A DNA stretch of 64,000 nucleotides from Sulfotelmatobacter sp963788225. Its GTDB lineage: Bacteria; Acidobacteriota; Terriglobia; Terriglobales; Acidobacteriaceae. This document shows, one piece after another, positions 25,824 through 35,354 of the stretch (position 1 is its first letter; each line of letters opens with the position of its first letter). The notes beneath the pieces were generated by a model. The model saw only the letters and a list, made by a program, of their open reading frames with translations, was not told where the DNA came from and searched no databases. The stretch covers positions 558,001 through 622,000 of the forward strand of contig CAWBGI010000001.1 in NCBI GenBank assembly GCA_963788225.1, written 5' to 3'. The translations under genes were made by a program, and so were the position numbers.

Positions 25824-26699
25824 ATGTCTGCCAATCCATTTCCGGCCCCGCCAATCGACGACGCTAAACTGCGAAAGCCCGGGATGTCCCGCACGCAGAA
25901 GCTACTCTTCTTCCTGACCGCCTGGCTGATCTGCTTGATGCCTTTCCTGTTCTGGTGGAACACGTGGTTTGGCCGCAAGCTCACGGACCAGCAACTGTCC
26001 GAGTACATTCACGACACGAAGAAGCCGCGTCATATTCAGCAAGCGCTGGTGCAGGTGGGCGAGCGCATCACTCGGCACGATGCCACCGCGAAACAATGGT
26101 ATCCGGACCTGGTGCGGCTGGCCGCCGATCCGGTAGAAGAAGTGCGCAACACAGACGCCTGGGTGATGGGGCAAGACACGTCCGGCGCGGGATTTCACGA
26201 GGTGCTCTTGAAAATGCTAACCGACCCCTCGCCGATGGTTCGCGGCAACGCCGCGCTTTCGCTCGTGCGCTTCGGTGACGCGTCAGGCCGCCCGCAGATT
26301 CTCGCGTTGCTGCAGCCCGCGCAAATCACGTCACCGGAATCCGGCCGCATCATCGATGCAGATCGCCCCGGCACTGCCATCCACCAGGGCGGACTCATCG
26401 CGAAGCTGGAATACGGACACCAGCAAACGGCAGAAATCCGCTCCCCAATTCCCGGCCGAATTCGCTCGGTCGCGGGTACCGGAGCGAACGTCGCCGCCGG
26501 AGCGGAAGTAGCAGTAGTCGACCCTGCGAACGAACAAGTGTGGGAAGCCCTGCGCGCCCTGTATCTGATCGGCCAACCCGACGACCTCTCCGCCATCCGC
26601 CCGTACGAGCGCGACCTGCCGGATATTTCGAATGATGTGCGACAGCAGGCAACCGAGACGGAGCAGGCGATAAGAAAACGATCCGGGTCGCAAGAATAA
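25824..26699 (+). CDS. HEAT-repeat and biotinyl-lipoyl-like membrane protein
   Basis: The protein has 291 residues from the ATG at 25824. A membrane segment lies at about residues 24-44. HEAT-like helices follow ('DPVEEVRNTDAWVMGQD', 'DPSPMVRGNAALSLVRFGD'). Near residues 180-235 there is a half-motif of the biotinyl-lipoyl fold, 'IRSPIPGRIRSVAGTGANVAAG', as in HlyD-type adaptor proteins, without the modified Lys. Another HEAT-like helix ends the protein. It may be a scaffold in the envelope. I know no characterised relative. Confidence 0.7.
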   Translation: MSANPFPAPPIDDAKLRKPGMSRTQKLLFFLTAWLICLMPFLFWWNTWFGRKLTDQQLSEYIHDTKKPRHIQQALVQVGERITRHDATAKQWYPDLVRLAADPVEEVRNTDAWVMGQDTSGAGFHEVLLKMLTDPSPMVRGNAALSLVRFGDASGRPQILALLQPAQITSPESGRIIDADRPGTAIHQGGLIAKLEYGHQQTAEIRSPIPGRIRSVAGTGANVAAGAEVAVVDPANEQVWEALRALYLIGQPDDLSAIRPYERDLPDISNDVRQQATETEQAIRKRSGSQE

Positions 26700-26803
26700 C
26701 AACTTCAGCCGCCGCGATTTTCTTTGCGCCCTTTGCGGCACTTCTTAGCGCACCTGCGGTTAAAAGCTACTTGGCCGCTAGACCCTAAGCCCTGATCCCG
26801 TTG

Positions 26804-27574
26804 TCACCCAACGGCGTCCATTACCACGCGCTCCACGCTCTTCCATGCCGCCGACCGCGGATCGACCACCTCAAAATGCCCCGCCCGCGCAATCTCCACC
26901 AGCCGAGCATCTTCTTTCCTCTTCCGCTTTGCGCTCACGTAATCTCTGCTGAACTCCACCGGCACCACATCGTCCACCGAGCCATGGACTAACCACTGCA
27001 ACGCCCCCACGGTCAGCTTCATCGGATCGGCCTCGCGATAGTGGTCGGGCACTTCCGTCGGCTTCCCTCCCAAAAACTCCACCACGGCATCGTTGCTCAA
27101 GTGCAACTGGTACGCACGCTGTAAATCCACCACCCCCGCGATTGATACGACAGCCTTCACGCCCGCTTCGTGTGCGGCCAGACACACCGCCAACTGCCCT
27201 CCCGCTGAATGTCCGATGACAGCCACGTGCTTTGTATCGAACTCATATTTGCGCGCATTCTGCACCAGGAACTGATACCCCGCGCGCATATCGGAAAACG
27301 TCCCCGGCCAGCCGCCGCCCGCATTGCCCACCCGGCGGTATTCTAAATTCGCCGTCGCGACTCCCTTCGCCGTCAAAGCCGCGCACAGATGCCCCATATA
27401 CCCGAGATCGTACTTCGCCCGCCAGTATCCTCCGTGAATGGAGATCACCAGCGCATGCGGACCTTTCTCCTTCGGCAGCCGCAAATCCACAAACTGATTC
27501 TCGTCGGTCCCATAAGCCACGCGTGCATCCGCCTTCGGCGGAGGCAGACTCAAAATGTCCTCTGCTGATGTCAT
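26804..27574 (-). CDS. alpha/beta hydrolase (esterase/lipase)
   Basis: The protein has 256 residues. The oxyanion motif is 'HGGYW' (47-51) and the nucleophile elbow is 'GHSAGG' with S123. 'DDVVP' and 'GHFEVVDP' give the likely Asp and His of the triad. The pattern is that of carboxylesterases, close to kynurenine formamidase-like enzymes. There is no signal peptide, so it is cytoplasmic. It is divergent from the histidine kinase gene. The substrate is not known. Confidence 0.87.
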   Translation of the reverse strand: MTSAEDILSLPPPKADARVAYGTDENQFVDLRLPKEKGPHALVISIHGGYWRAKYDLGYMGHLCAALTAKGVATANLEYRRVGNAGGGWPGTFSDMRAGYQFLVQNARKYEFDTKHVAVIGHSAGGQLAVCLAAHEAGVKAVVSIAGVVDLQRAYQLHLSNDAVVEFLGGKPTEVPDHYREADPMKLTVGALQWLVHGSVDDVVPVEFSRDYVSAKRKRKEDARLVEIARAGHFEVVDPRSAAWKSVERVVMDAVG

Positions 27575-27641
27575 ACGGTGGATATCTCTAACAATATTTC
27601 AGTATGAAGCGTTCCCTGCAATGGCTGTTCTCAAAAGGAGG

Positions 27642-27671
27642 TTGAGCCCGCATTGTGTCCTCGTTTATAAT
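27642..27671 (+). promoter_or_regulatory. candidate sigma-70-type promoter
   Basis: TTGAGC (27642-27647) and a perfect TATAAT (27666-27671) are 18 bases apart, upstream of the histidine kinase on its strand. No experimental support. Confidence 0.4.
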
Positions 27672-27866
27672 ATCGTCTCACGATACGCATGCAACCCGGT
27701 TATCAGAGACGGCATCATGAGAAAATGAGTGCGGCAAAACTCAGTCAACTTTGCCAAGGTTCAGTCTGGCCGCTGTTCGATAGGCAGCCGCCGACGTTCC
27801 AGTAAATCCGTCAACTCGAACCGACAAGACACAATAACACTCAACAGTTCAAAACGTTCGCCAGGA

Positions 27867-29123
27867 ATGCGACTGCAATTGCCCACGAGCGCATCGGCAT
27901 TACTCTCTCCTTTGGCACAGGAACGCCCGGCTGAACGCTTCTCCATCGCGCTGGCCATGGCGATCCTGGCAGTTCTGTTGCGCGGACTGCTGGATCCGCT
28001 TCTCGGGCATGTCGCCTTTTATGCAACCGTCTACATGGCTGTCGCGTTCTGCGCCGTGGTTTGCGGTTTATTTCCCGCGATATTGGGCGCCCTGGTGGGC
28101 TTCCTCGGGATTTTCTATTTGTTTGTCGATCCACGTCATTCGCTTTCCATACCGCCGTCACAGATTCACAGCACGGTGGGCTTCTTCCTTGTATCCGCCG
28201 TGCTCATAGCTCTCGGCGTGACCAATCGGCGAAAGCAAATGCAGCTTGATGCTACGGTTGTGGCTCTCAGGAGCGAGGCCAAGGAGCGCAACCGCGCCGA
28301 GCGAGAACTTCAGCAAGCACACGATCAGCTTGAGCAGCGCGTGGAGGAGCGTACCGAGGCGCTTTCACAAGCCTTGACCAGGCTGGGGGCGGAAGTAAGA
28401 ATCCGTGAACGGACGGAGGAGCAACTCCGCCATCTATCGCTCCGCCTGATGACAACACAGGATGAAGAACGCCGCCGCATTGCCCGCGAGTTGCACGACA
28501 GCGCCGGACAGACGTTGGCGGCCCTCAAGATGACAATGGCGTCCTTCCGCATCGCGCGCGCCGACGCACCTGAAGTTTCCCGGCGCCTGGACGAGATGAG
28601 CGCTCTTGCGGACGGAGTCCTACAGGAGATACGCACTGCGTCCTACCTGTTGCATCCACCCCTGCTTGACGAAGCGGGCGTCGCCTGCGCCGCGCGATGG
28701 TTCGTCGAAGGATTTGCGAAGCGCAGCGGAATCAGCGTGAGCTGCAACATCGCTGAGAACATCGAACGCCTGCCCAGACTCTTCGAACTGGTGCTATTCC
28801 GGGTATTGCAAGAAAGCCTGACCAATGTTCATCGCCACTCCGGAGCTTCAAAGGCAACTGTGAATCTCAAAGTGGAATCTGGTCAGATTAGGCTTGAGGT
28901 CGCGGATAATGGCGGGGGAATCGCCGAGGGCCACCTTCAGCGATTCGATTCCGCGTCAGGAAATGAGGGAGTGGGAATTGCGGGGATGCGGGAGCGAGTA
29001 CATGAATTAGGGGGTCGATTCGACATTCGTTCCGGTCCGACGGGGACCACCGTTTCCGTGGTTTTGCCGGTGCCAGAGTCTTCGCCAACGTCAAAGATCG
29101 ACCTCAGTTCCCTAGCCGTTTGA
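27867..29123 (+). CDS. sensor histidine kinase (HisKA_3 type)
   Basis: The protein has 418 residues from ATG 27867; an upstream GTG at 27729 would add 46 residues that do not look coding. Three to four N-terminal membrane helices with 'DPLLGHVAFYATVYMAVAF' (in part) resemble the DUF4118 sensor of KdpD-like kinases. A coiled coil (about 120-190) leads to the dimerisation box with His210 in 'RELHDSAGQ'. N and G boxes follow: 'ESLTNVHRHS', 'VADNGGGI', 'GVGIAGMRERV'. This is the NarL-partner class. No response regulator is adjacent, so the partner is elsewhere. Confidence 0.9.
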   Translation: MRLQLPTSASALLSPLAQERPAERFSIALAMAILAVLLRGLLDPLLGHVAFYATVYMAVAFCAVVCGLFPAILGALVGFLGIFYLFVDPRHSLSIPPSQIHSTVGFFLVSAVLIALGVTNRRKQMQLDATVVALRSEAKERNRAERELQQAHDQLEQRVEERTEALSQALTRLGAEVRIRERTEEQLRHLSLRLMTTQDEERRRIARELHDSAGQTLAALKMTMASFRIARADAPEVSRRLDEMSALADGVLQEIRTASYLLHPPLLDEAGVACAARWFVEGFAKRSGISVSCNIAENIERLPRLFELVLFRVLQESLTNVHRHSGASKATVNLKVESGQIRLEVADNGGGIAEGHLQRFDSASGNEGVGIAGMRERVHELGGRFDIRSGPTGTTVSVVLPVPESSPTSKIDLSSLAV

Positions 29124-29129
29124 AGCGGG

Positions 29130-29240
29130 TTATTCATAGCGCCGCGCGTCATCGGATCCCGCCTCGCAGCCCGCATGGCCGGCACCATGCCGCTGACGAT
29201 CCACACTACGGCCAGAATCGCGGCCGCTTTCTTCCTGTGA
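29130..29240 (-). pseudogene. remnant of an FtsX/MacB-type permease C-terminus
   Basis: Read on the minus strand, this piece gives 'AAAILAVVWIVSGMVPAMRAARRDPM' (in part), which looks like the last membrane helix and 'PARRAxRxDPM' tail of ABC efflux permeases common in Acidobacteriota. No upstream part of such a gene remains, and the 3' end is not conserved. It is a short fragment, so the call is tentative. Confidence 0.4.
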
Positions 29241-29291
29241 TCCCTACAAATCATTTCTCTCGCCTGCAGAATTCCGCTATCCTCTAGCGGG

Positions 29292-30546
29292 ATGACTACG
29301 CTGCCTCTTTCCGATCTTCTCGGCGCCACGGTTTATGACGCGTCCGGCGCGGCAACCGGACGCGTGCGCGAAGTCACCTTGGCCCCTCAGGAAGACCGCG
29401 ACCACATCGCCTCGTTCATCGTTAAAACTAAATCCGGCAATCGCGTTCTTCCCTCCGCCGCCGTCACCAGCATTGACGCCAACATTCACACCTCTTCCAA
29501 ACCCTCGGACTGGCCCGCCGCCAATGGCGCCGAAGGTTTGTTCCTCCTCGAACGGGACCTTCTCGATCAGCAAGTGATCGACGTTCACGGACGCAAGGTA
29601 GTCCGCGTGAACGATGTGGAACTCCAAATCGACTCCACCAAGGAATCTGGAAACCCGCACGCCGTCCTGCGGGTTTATTCCGTTCGACATCGGGGCGCGC
29701 GGCGCGATTCGCCGCCTGCTGCGCGGCCTCGCTCCCCGCGCCGCTCTTCAAGTCCTGATCCAGAGGATTCCTCCCCGCACCATCCCCTGGAGCTTTATCG
29801 ATCTCATCGAAACCGACCCCGCGCGCCGCATCAAACTCAAGATTTCTCACGAAGGCCTGGCCACACTCCATCCCGCCGACATCGCTGACATCGTCGAAGA
29901 ACTCGCACCCGCCGAGCGCGAAGCCGTCTTCCGCACCCTTGATGAAGATGTAGCCGCCGAAACTCTCGAAGAAGTCGAGCCCAGCGTTCAGAAGTCGATT
30001 GTCGAGTCTCTAGGCTCCGAACGCGCCGCCGACATCGTCGAAGAAATGGATCCCGACGCCGCCGCCGACCTGCTGGCCGACCTGCCGCAGGATCGCACTG
30101 AACAAATCCTGGTCGAGATGGAGCCCGGAGCCAGCCAGGAAGTAGTCGAACTCCTCGAACACCGCGAGGAAACCGCCGCCGGACGCATGACCACCGAGTT
30201 CCTTGCCCTCCCGGTGACTGCCACGGTGGAGAATGCCATTGGCGTAATGCGCGAGTTCGAAGGCGGCATCGAAACCGTCAGCACCATCTACCTGGTCGAT
30301 TCTCACGGCACCCTGGCGGGCGCCGTTCCCCTGGTCAAGCTCGTTCTGGCCCAGCCCGAGACTCCACTACTTTCCCTAACCCAGGAACCGCTAGTCCTGG
30401 CCCACGAAACCACCAGCGATAACGAGGTCGCCGAACTCTTCGACAAATACAACCTGGTAACCCTCCCGGTAGTCGACGAACACAACAAACTGGTAGGCGT
30501 AGTAACCTCCGACGACGTAATCAGCATGCTCCGCGCCAAACTGTAA
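29292..30546 (+). pseudogene. PRC-barrel / MgtE_N / CBS protein gene split by a one-base frameshift
   Basis: Frame 1 (29292 to about 29685) encodes a PRC-barrel-like domain ('LLGATVYDASGAATGRVREV', in part). The downstream frame (open from 29614) continues without overlap in meaning as 'DIGARGAIRRLLRGL', then an MgtE_N superhelix ('LHPADIADIVEELAPAER'), then two CBS repeats with 'LPVVDEHNKLVGVVTSDDV'. Removing the single C at 29685 joins the two as one protein of about 417 residues. It has no MgtE membrane channel, so it would be a soluble regulator or adaptor. The break may be a real mutation or a sequencing error. Confidence 0.8.
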
Positions 30547-30658
30547 AAGGTCTACCCCGTGTCCCCTGTGGTTAAGCTTTTGCCTTTACCCCTCACGCGC
30601 CACAAATCCGCGCCATCAAACCACTAGGTATAATCATTCGTTCTCAAGGAGAAGCCCC

Positions 30659-32269
30659 TTGCCCTTTGACGACCTCCGCCAATGGATCGCCGCCCTGGAC
30701 CGAGCCGGTGAACTAAAGCGCATTCAAACCGAAGCCGACCCCATTTTAGAAATCGCAGAAATCACCGACCGCGTAAGCAAGTCGAAAACGAGAAAGCCCG
30801 GAGGCCCTGCCCTTCTATTCCAAAATGTCAAAGGCTACCCCGGCTCTCAACTCCTGATCAACCAGTTCGGCTCCGAAGCCCGCATGAAGCTGGCCCTCGG
30901 CGTAAACTCCTACGAAGAATTCGCCGACCGCATCAAAATGTTTCTCGAAGTCAAATCCCCGCAAGGATTCCTCGACAAATTAAAAATGCTCCCCCTCCTG
31001 ACCGAAGCCGGAAAATTCTTCCCGAAAACCGTCCCCACCGGCCCCTGCAAAGAAGTGATCAAGCGAGACAATTTTTCTCTGCTCGACTTCCCCATCCTGC
31101 AATGCTGGCCCCAGGACGCCGGCCGCTTCATCACCCTCCCTTGCGTGATCACCCGCGACCCGAAGACGGGCAAACGTAATGTGGGCATGTACCGCCTCCA
31201 GGTCTACGACGCCCGCACCCTGGGCGCGCATTGGCAGAGACAGAAGGTTGCGGCTGAGCATTACCGGCAAGCCTTGAGAAATGCTGGGGGCGGATATGCC
31301 GGCAGCACCACGAAGGAGGGTGCCCCACTTCTCGCATCTTTTGCGAGAAGTGGGAACGCCGGAACTGTTGATCTGATGGCCCGTACATCCGGCGGGCAAG
31401 TTCTCTCCAACAATCCCCCGGGCAGAATGGAAGTCGCTGTCGCGATCGGCACGGACCCAGCCGTGACTTTCTCCGCCATCGTTCCTGCGCCGCCGGATGT
31501 CGAGGAATATCTGATTGCTGGTTTTCTTCGTGCTGCTCCGGTTGACCTGGTTAAGTGCGAGACGGTTGATCTTGAAGTTCCGGCCTCGAGCGAAATTGTT
31601 CTTGAGGGCTACGTCAATCTTGACGAACTCCGCACGGAAGGCCCCTTCGGGGACCACACCGGCTTCTACTCTCTCGAAGATCTCTATCCCGTCTTCCACG
31701 TGCAATGCATCACGCACCGCAAAGATCCCATCTACGCGACCACCATCGTCGGCAAGCCGCCCATGGAAGACGCGTACATGGGCAAGGCCGTCGAGCGCGT
31801 TTTTCTGCCGCTGATGCGGCTCACCATTCCTGAATTGATCGACATCAATCTTCCCATCGAGGGCGTCTTTCACAACTTGATGATCGTCTCAATTCGCAAG
31901 TCCTATCCCGGGCAGGCCCGCAAAGTGATGAACGCCATCTGGTCACTCGGCCAGGCCATGTTCACCAAAGTCATCATCGTGGTCGACGAAGACGTAGACG
32001 TGCAGAACCTGGCCGACGTAACCCTGAAAGTTCTCAACCACATCGACCCCGAGCGTGACATTCAGTTCACGCTCGGCCCCGTCGATTCGCTCGACCACGC
32101 GTCGCGCCTGGCCAATTACGGGTCGAAGATGGGCATCGACGCTACGCGGAAATGGGCTACTGAAGGTTTCACGCGGCCTTGGCCGGATGAGATTGTTATG
32201 GATGCGAAGACGAAAGCGCTGGTGGATGGGAAGTGGAGGGCGTTGGCCAAAGAGTTGGGGTTGGAGTGA
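30659..32269 (+). CDS. UbiD-family decarboxylase with an inserted segment
   Basis: The protein has 536 residues from a TTG preceded by AAGGAGA. Family landmarks are 'NVGMYRLQVYD', 'DPAVTFSAIVPAPP', 'EGPFGDHTGFYS' and 'VVDEDVDVQNL'. UbiD enzymes use prenylated FMN to decarboxylate aromatic or unsaturated acids, in ubiquinone or menaquinone synthesis or aromatic catabolism; no ubiX-like flavin prenyltransferase gene is adjacent. About 45 residues between 'AEHYRQ' and 'GRMEVAVAIG' (about 211-255) have no counterpart in the family as I know it, and their DNA carries a palindromic repeat (31323-31355). Activity therefore needs the loop to be tolerated. Confidence 0.9.
   Translation: MPFDDLRQWIAALDRAGELKRIQTEADPILEIAEITDRVSKSKTRKPGGPALLFQNVKGYPGSQLLINQFGSEARMKLALGVNSYEEFADRIKMFLEVKSPQGFLDKLKMLPLLTEAGKFFPKTVPTGPCKEVIKRDNFSLLDFPILQCWPQDAGRFITLPCVITRDPKTGKRNVGMYRLQVYDARTLGAHWQRQKVAAEHYRQALRNAGGGYAGSTTKEGAPLLASFARSGNAGTVDLMARTSGGQVLSNNPPGRMEVAVAIGTDPAVTFSAIVPAPPDVEEYLIAGFLRAAPVDLVKCETVDLEVPASSEIVLEGYVNLDELRTEGPFGDHTGFYSLEDLYPVFHVQCITHRKDPIYATTIVGKPPMEDAYMGKAVERVFLPLMRLTIPELIDINLPIEGVFHNLMIVSIRKSYPGQARKVMNAIWSLGQAMFTKVIIVVDEDVDVQNLADVTLKVLNHIDPERDIQFTLGPVDSLDHASRLANYGSKMGIDATRKWATEGFTRPWPDEIVMDAKTKALVDGKWRALAKELGLE
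31323..31355. repeat. palindromic repeat CCCACTTCTCGC inside ubiD
   Basis: The arms CCCACTTCTCGCA (31324-31336) and TGCGAGAAGTGGG (31342-31354) are perfect inverted repeats with a 5-base loop. The same palindrome occurs in a non-coding stretch at 35324-35354. It lies within an in-frame insertion in the decarboxylase gene. Confidence 0.88.
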
Positions 32270-32337
32270 TCGTGTCGGACGGACACTCCTTTCGGCCCAC
32301 CCTTGAATTCTTATGCTGCAGTACAAGGAGCGACGTT

Positions 32338-32790
32338 CTAGATCGCAATGTCAAAATGGTTCTCGGCGTTGTTGATGGTGACGACATGTCTCGAAAAGAA
32401 ACCGTTCTGCCCTAAGAGCCCCATTCCAACATGCTCCAATGTTTCGCAAAAACCTGCGTATAGCTCGAATGTGAAGGCAATTGTGCGGGGCCCTCCGGCT
32501 GGAGGTACATTCCATACCTGGACGGTGACGGTTTCGAAATACGCAAGCTGCGGAGCATCGGCAGTCCCCGAGAACACAAAACTATTTGGGTTGGGAATAG
32601 CTATTCCAAGCTGGCCCGCCAATGACGCCGGAAACAGGCACTCATCGGCACCGCTATCTACGAGAGCTAGAGTGTTCACCGAGAGATTGTTTCGTTGAAG
32701 CGTGAGGAAAAGTACCGGGCGTTTCGTAGTTTTGGTGCTCGGGAACGCCCCGCTGGGTGAAGATCGGAAAATGACGAAGGGAAACTGCAT
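32338..32790 (-). CDS. retropepsin-like aspartic protease
   Basis: The protein has 150 residues. The catalytic motif 'LVDSGADECLFP' (Asp45-Ser-Gly) starts a single retroviral-protease-like lobe, with the flap region and a later 'GMGLLGQNGFFSRH' as the hydrophobic-hydrophobic-Gly loop of the fold. Such proteins work as dimers. There is no signal peptide. It is the downstream partner of the DUF5678 gene, whose stop directly abuts this ATG, so the two are translationally linked. The target is unknown. Confidence 0.78.
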   Translation of the reverse strand: MQFPFVIFRSSPSGAFPSTKTTKRPVLFLTLQRNNLSVNTLALVDSGADECLFPASLAGQLGIAIPNPNSFVFSGTADAPQLAYFETVTVQVWNVPPAGGPRTIAFTFELYAGFCETLEHVGMGLLGQNGFFSRHVVTINNAENHFDIAI

Positions 32791-32982
32791 TTACAGTATC
32801 AACGCGCCGACGGGCGGAACCTTCATCAACACCGGATCTTCATTTCCGCTCTGTCTTGCCTTTTGCAGCGCCTCTTCAATCGTCTTGCCCGTGCCGACGA
32901 TGCGGTTGTCGCCTTTGGCGAGGGCAATCCACTCCCCGGCAGGAGCTTCTTTCAAGACCTCGGTTAGATCAATTGGCTGCAT
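32791..32982 (-). CDS. DUF5678 small protein
   Basis: The protein has 63 residues. 'GEWIALAKGDNRIVGTGKTIEEAL' (in part) and 'DPVLMKVPP' match DUF5678, a short domain found next to retropepsin-like proteases and toxin-like genes. The stop TAA abuts the ATG of the protease gene. The pair may form a two-component module in which the small protein regulates or is cut by the protease; that is inference. Confidence 0.75.
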   Translation of the reverse strand: MQPIDLTEVLKEAPAGEWIALAKGDNRIVGTGKTIEEALQKARQSGNEDPVLMKVPPVGALIL

Positions 32983-33034
32983 GATAGTGAACCCTGCTTA
33001 TAAGCATAGCATCTCTCGGCGTTGGCCAGGACGG

Positions 33035-34840
33035 CTAGTCCGTTGGGGGTTTGTAATCCTTCATTCTGTTCTCGAGAACAGGATTAAGAAGTTTTAGCTG
33101 AGTTTCCTTTGCGCCCGGAACAGCGAAAGTAATCAACTCTGTCCCGTATTCTGCGACTGCCTTGTTATACGTGGCTGGCTGCAACTTCAACATTCTTCCA
33201 TACAGCTCGGTCACTGCATAAGCGACAAGAAGATTCGAGACTTGGGTGTTAGGTTCACAGCAGCGCCTAACGAGGGCGTCAAGAAATTCCGCGTTTGCCA
33301 ATTTGACGAAATCGCTACTCAGTTGCCCCTCGATGCGCTGACCATAGTACCTGTCTCTTTCGAATTCATCACGACGGTTGTACTGTACGACTCTCCCAAA
33401 GTCATAGAAGTGCTTGATGACCGCTTCCGCGATGGTGGGGTAATTGAAGGCTGCGTAGTTTCCTATGATCTCGGTTGCTGTTGGCAATCCATGATGCGTC
33501 TCAAGCGCTTTCTTGAGCACGTCTGTCGCGTCATCGATAAGGCAAGCTGCATATCCGGTGCGTGCATTCCAGTCATAGCTGTACTGTTTTGCGAAGTCTC
33601 CAGACTCCACCCATTGCTTTGCAGCGAGAAAGTCATGGATTGTCCTGTGTACGAACTCATAGCCGTCCTCAACAGGGACGAGAATACCGTAGAATTGCGC
33701 GATTTCGAGTAGCACCGTACGCGGCTCTACTTTTTCCCATCCCAATCGCATCAATTCCCGTTTTGCGATCTCCTCTGCCTTTTGTTGCTTCATGAAAGGC
33801 GACGTGGTTCGGTACGCGATGTGCTTGAGTATGCGTTCACGATCATAGCCGTCCAGTGGTGTTGTACTTGGCCTGTCAACTTGTTTATGTTCATCCCACT
33901 TATTACGTAGTACCTCCAATGCACGCTCCAAGAGCCGCAACGCACTGCGAGGCTGACGGCTGGTAGAGCTTGTTCTAACAATGCAAGCAAGGGTCAACAG
34001 CAAAGGGTGAGATAGAAATTCTTTGAAACCACGAACCTCCAACTGGCTCACTACGGTCTCGGCATCATCGCGCATGATCGCAAACTTCGAGAGGAAGACT
34101 TTTACGAAGCGGATTTGGTCGTCTCTTGTGAAGCGATCAAGGCGCACCTCATGAGCGTTTAGAGGAGCGATCTGGTAATATTCGCGGCATGTCAAATAGA
34201 ACTTACCCGCTCGGTGCGCTTGGTATTTCAGCAGAGCTTCCGCCACTCGTTTCCGCTGATCGTGACTGACCTCGTCGTAGCCGTCCACAAGTAGCAGCGA
34301 GCAAGCTCTGTGTTGCTTCTTTTGAATGCGCGAGCAGGCGTCTACGTAACGTTCGAGATCATCAACGGCAGTCGGTCGACGTAGACTAATCAGTACCGGC
34401 AAAATCTCGTCAGTCTTGATAGTTGAGCGAAAGATATGGTGCAGGAAAGTTGTCTTTCCCCAGCCTGGGAAACCAAAAATCAGCGCGTCCTGATCCCGCT
34501 TGAGGAATTGCTCAACAGTGATCGGGTTCTGGTTGAGTCCGCGCAAGATGGAGCGGCTAACCCTGTCTTCATGTGCGAACGAGGACTCCGCATCTACCTC
34601 ATTCTCATCTGGGCTAACGAAGATTCGATTTGGCTGATAGATACCTTCGAAAGGCAGAGGGCCCCGCATGCCCAAGCAATGCACCCACGCCGTTTGACTC
34701 AGAGCGGTTTGCTGTAAGCTCCTGAACCAGTTTGCTAGTTCTTTGCTTTCGGCGTCCTTCCCAAATAGCCTCAGAAACTTCTGCTCTGCGTACTCAAGAG
34801 CGCCCCGCGTTACGTCTATAGAAAGGCCCGAGTCACCCAT
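33035..34840 (-). CDS. NACHT-domain NTPase (candidate defence protein)
   Basis: The protein has 601 residues from the ATG at 34840. Walker A is 'GFPGWGKTT' (123-131) and Walker B is 'LLLVDGYDE' (182-190) with the extra acidic residue of NACHT STAND proteins. 'LSHPLLLTLAC' and 'YEFVHRTIHDFLAA' are NACHT-associated helices. The N-terminal 110 residues ('IYQPNRIFV') resemble the effector-side region of bacterial NACHT proteins, and the C-terminal 200 residues are a helical domain with no repeats I can see. Bacterial NACHT proteins include anti-phage systems. Codon use is less GC-rich than in flanking genes, which suggests transfer. Confidence 0.85.
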   Translation of the reverse strand: MGDSGLSIDVTRGALEYAEQKFLRLFGKDAESKELANWFRSLQQTALSQTAWVHCLGMRGPLPFEGIYQPNRIFVSPDENEVDAESSFAHEDRVSRSILRGLNQNPITVEQFLKRDQDALIFGFPGWGKTTFLHHIFRSTIKTDEILPVLISLRRPTAVDDLERYVDACSRIQKKQHRACSLLLVDGYDEVSHDQRKRVAEALLKYQAHRAGKFYLTCREYYQIAPLNAHEVRLDRFTRDDQIRFVKVFLSKFAIMRDDAETVVSQLEVRGFKEFLSHPLLLTLACIVRTSSTSRQPRSALRLLERALEVLRNKWDEHKQVDRPSTTPLDGYDRERILKHIAYRTTSPFMKQQKAEEIAKRELMRLGWEKVEPRTVLLEIAQFYGILVPVEDGYEFVHRTIHDFLAAKQWVESGDFAKQYSYDWNARTGYAACLIDDATDVLKKALETHHGLPTATEIIGNYAAFNYPTIAEAVIKHFYDFGRVVQYNRRDEFERDRYYGQRIEGQLSSDFVKLANAEFLDALVRRCCEPNTQVSNLLVAYAVTELYGRMLKLQPATYNKAVAEYGTELITFAVPGAKETQLKLLNPVLENRMKDYKPPTD

Positions 34841-35145
34841 AGTAGCAGGGTAGTCTCGGCGCTGATGGAGGGTCAACTCTGGCGGCAAACCGGCACATCG
34901 CGCGGTTTCCCGAAGACCCGCCGCTCGGGCGCAATCATGGGCATCCAAACGGCTTCAGGGCCTCAACAAGGCACCGCGGTTTTCCAAGTCTTGTCCTTTG
35001 TCCAGCTCTCACGTTGTTCTGACGAAACCCGACGTCAGAGGCGACGGACAGGACGGTCCGTCCCACACAAGCAGAATCCCCGCCCTGTCCCTGCAAAGGA
35101 CGCATGGACAAGGACGGGGCAGCCACACTCCATCTGCTCGCCGGG

Positions 35146-35188
35146 CAGCAGGTTCCTCACCGGGCTTGGCGCCCGGTTCGGAATGACA
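35146..35188 (+). repeat. interspersed repeat, GCAGGTTCCTC type
   Basis: This copy has 'GGGCAGCAGGTTCCTC', then a longer CGGGC...GCCCG palindrome in place of CGCTTCGCTCG, then 'GGAATGACA'. Confidence 0.65.
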
Positions 35189-35323
35189 TCACTTTTTGAT
35201 TACGTCTCCCTCTCGGCGGGTGAAGCTGGGTTAATTTGCAGCGGATTTACGGCACGGCTGAAGTCGTGCCCTTCCCAGTCGTGACGAAAATCGAAAATCC
35301 CATTGTGTTGACGTTCTTGGAAT

Positions 35324-35354
35324 CCCACTTCTCGCAAAAGACGCGAGAAGTGGG
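35324..35354. repeat. palindromic repeat CCCACTTCTCGC, non-coding copy
   Basis: The arms CCCACTTCTCGC and GCGAGAAGTGGG are exact inverted repeats with a 7-base loop. 'GGGGCACC' follows, as in the reverse complement of the copy inside ubiD. Confidence 0.85.
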
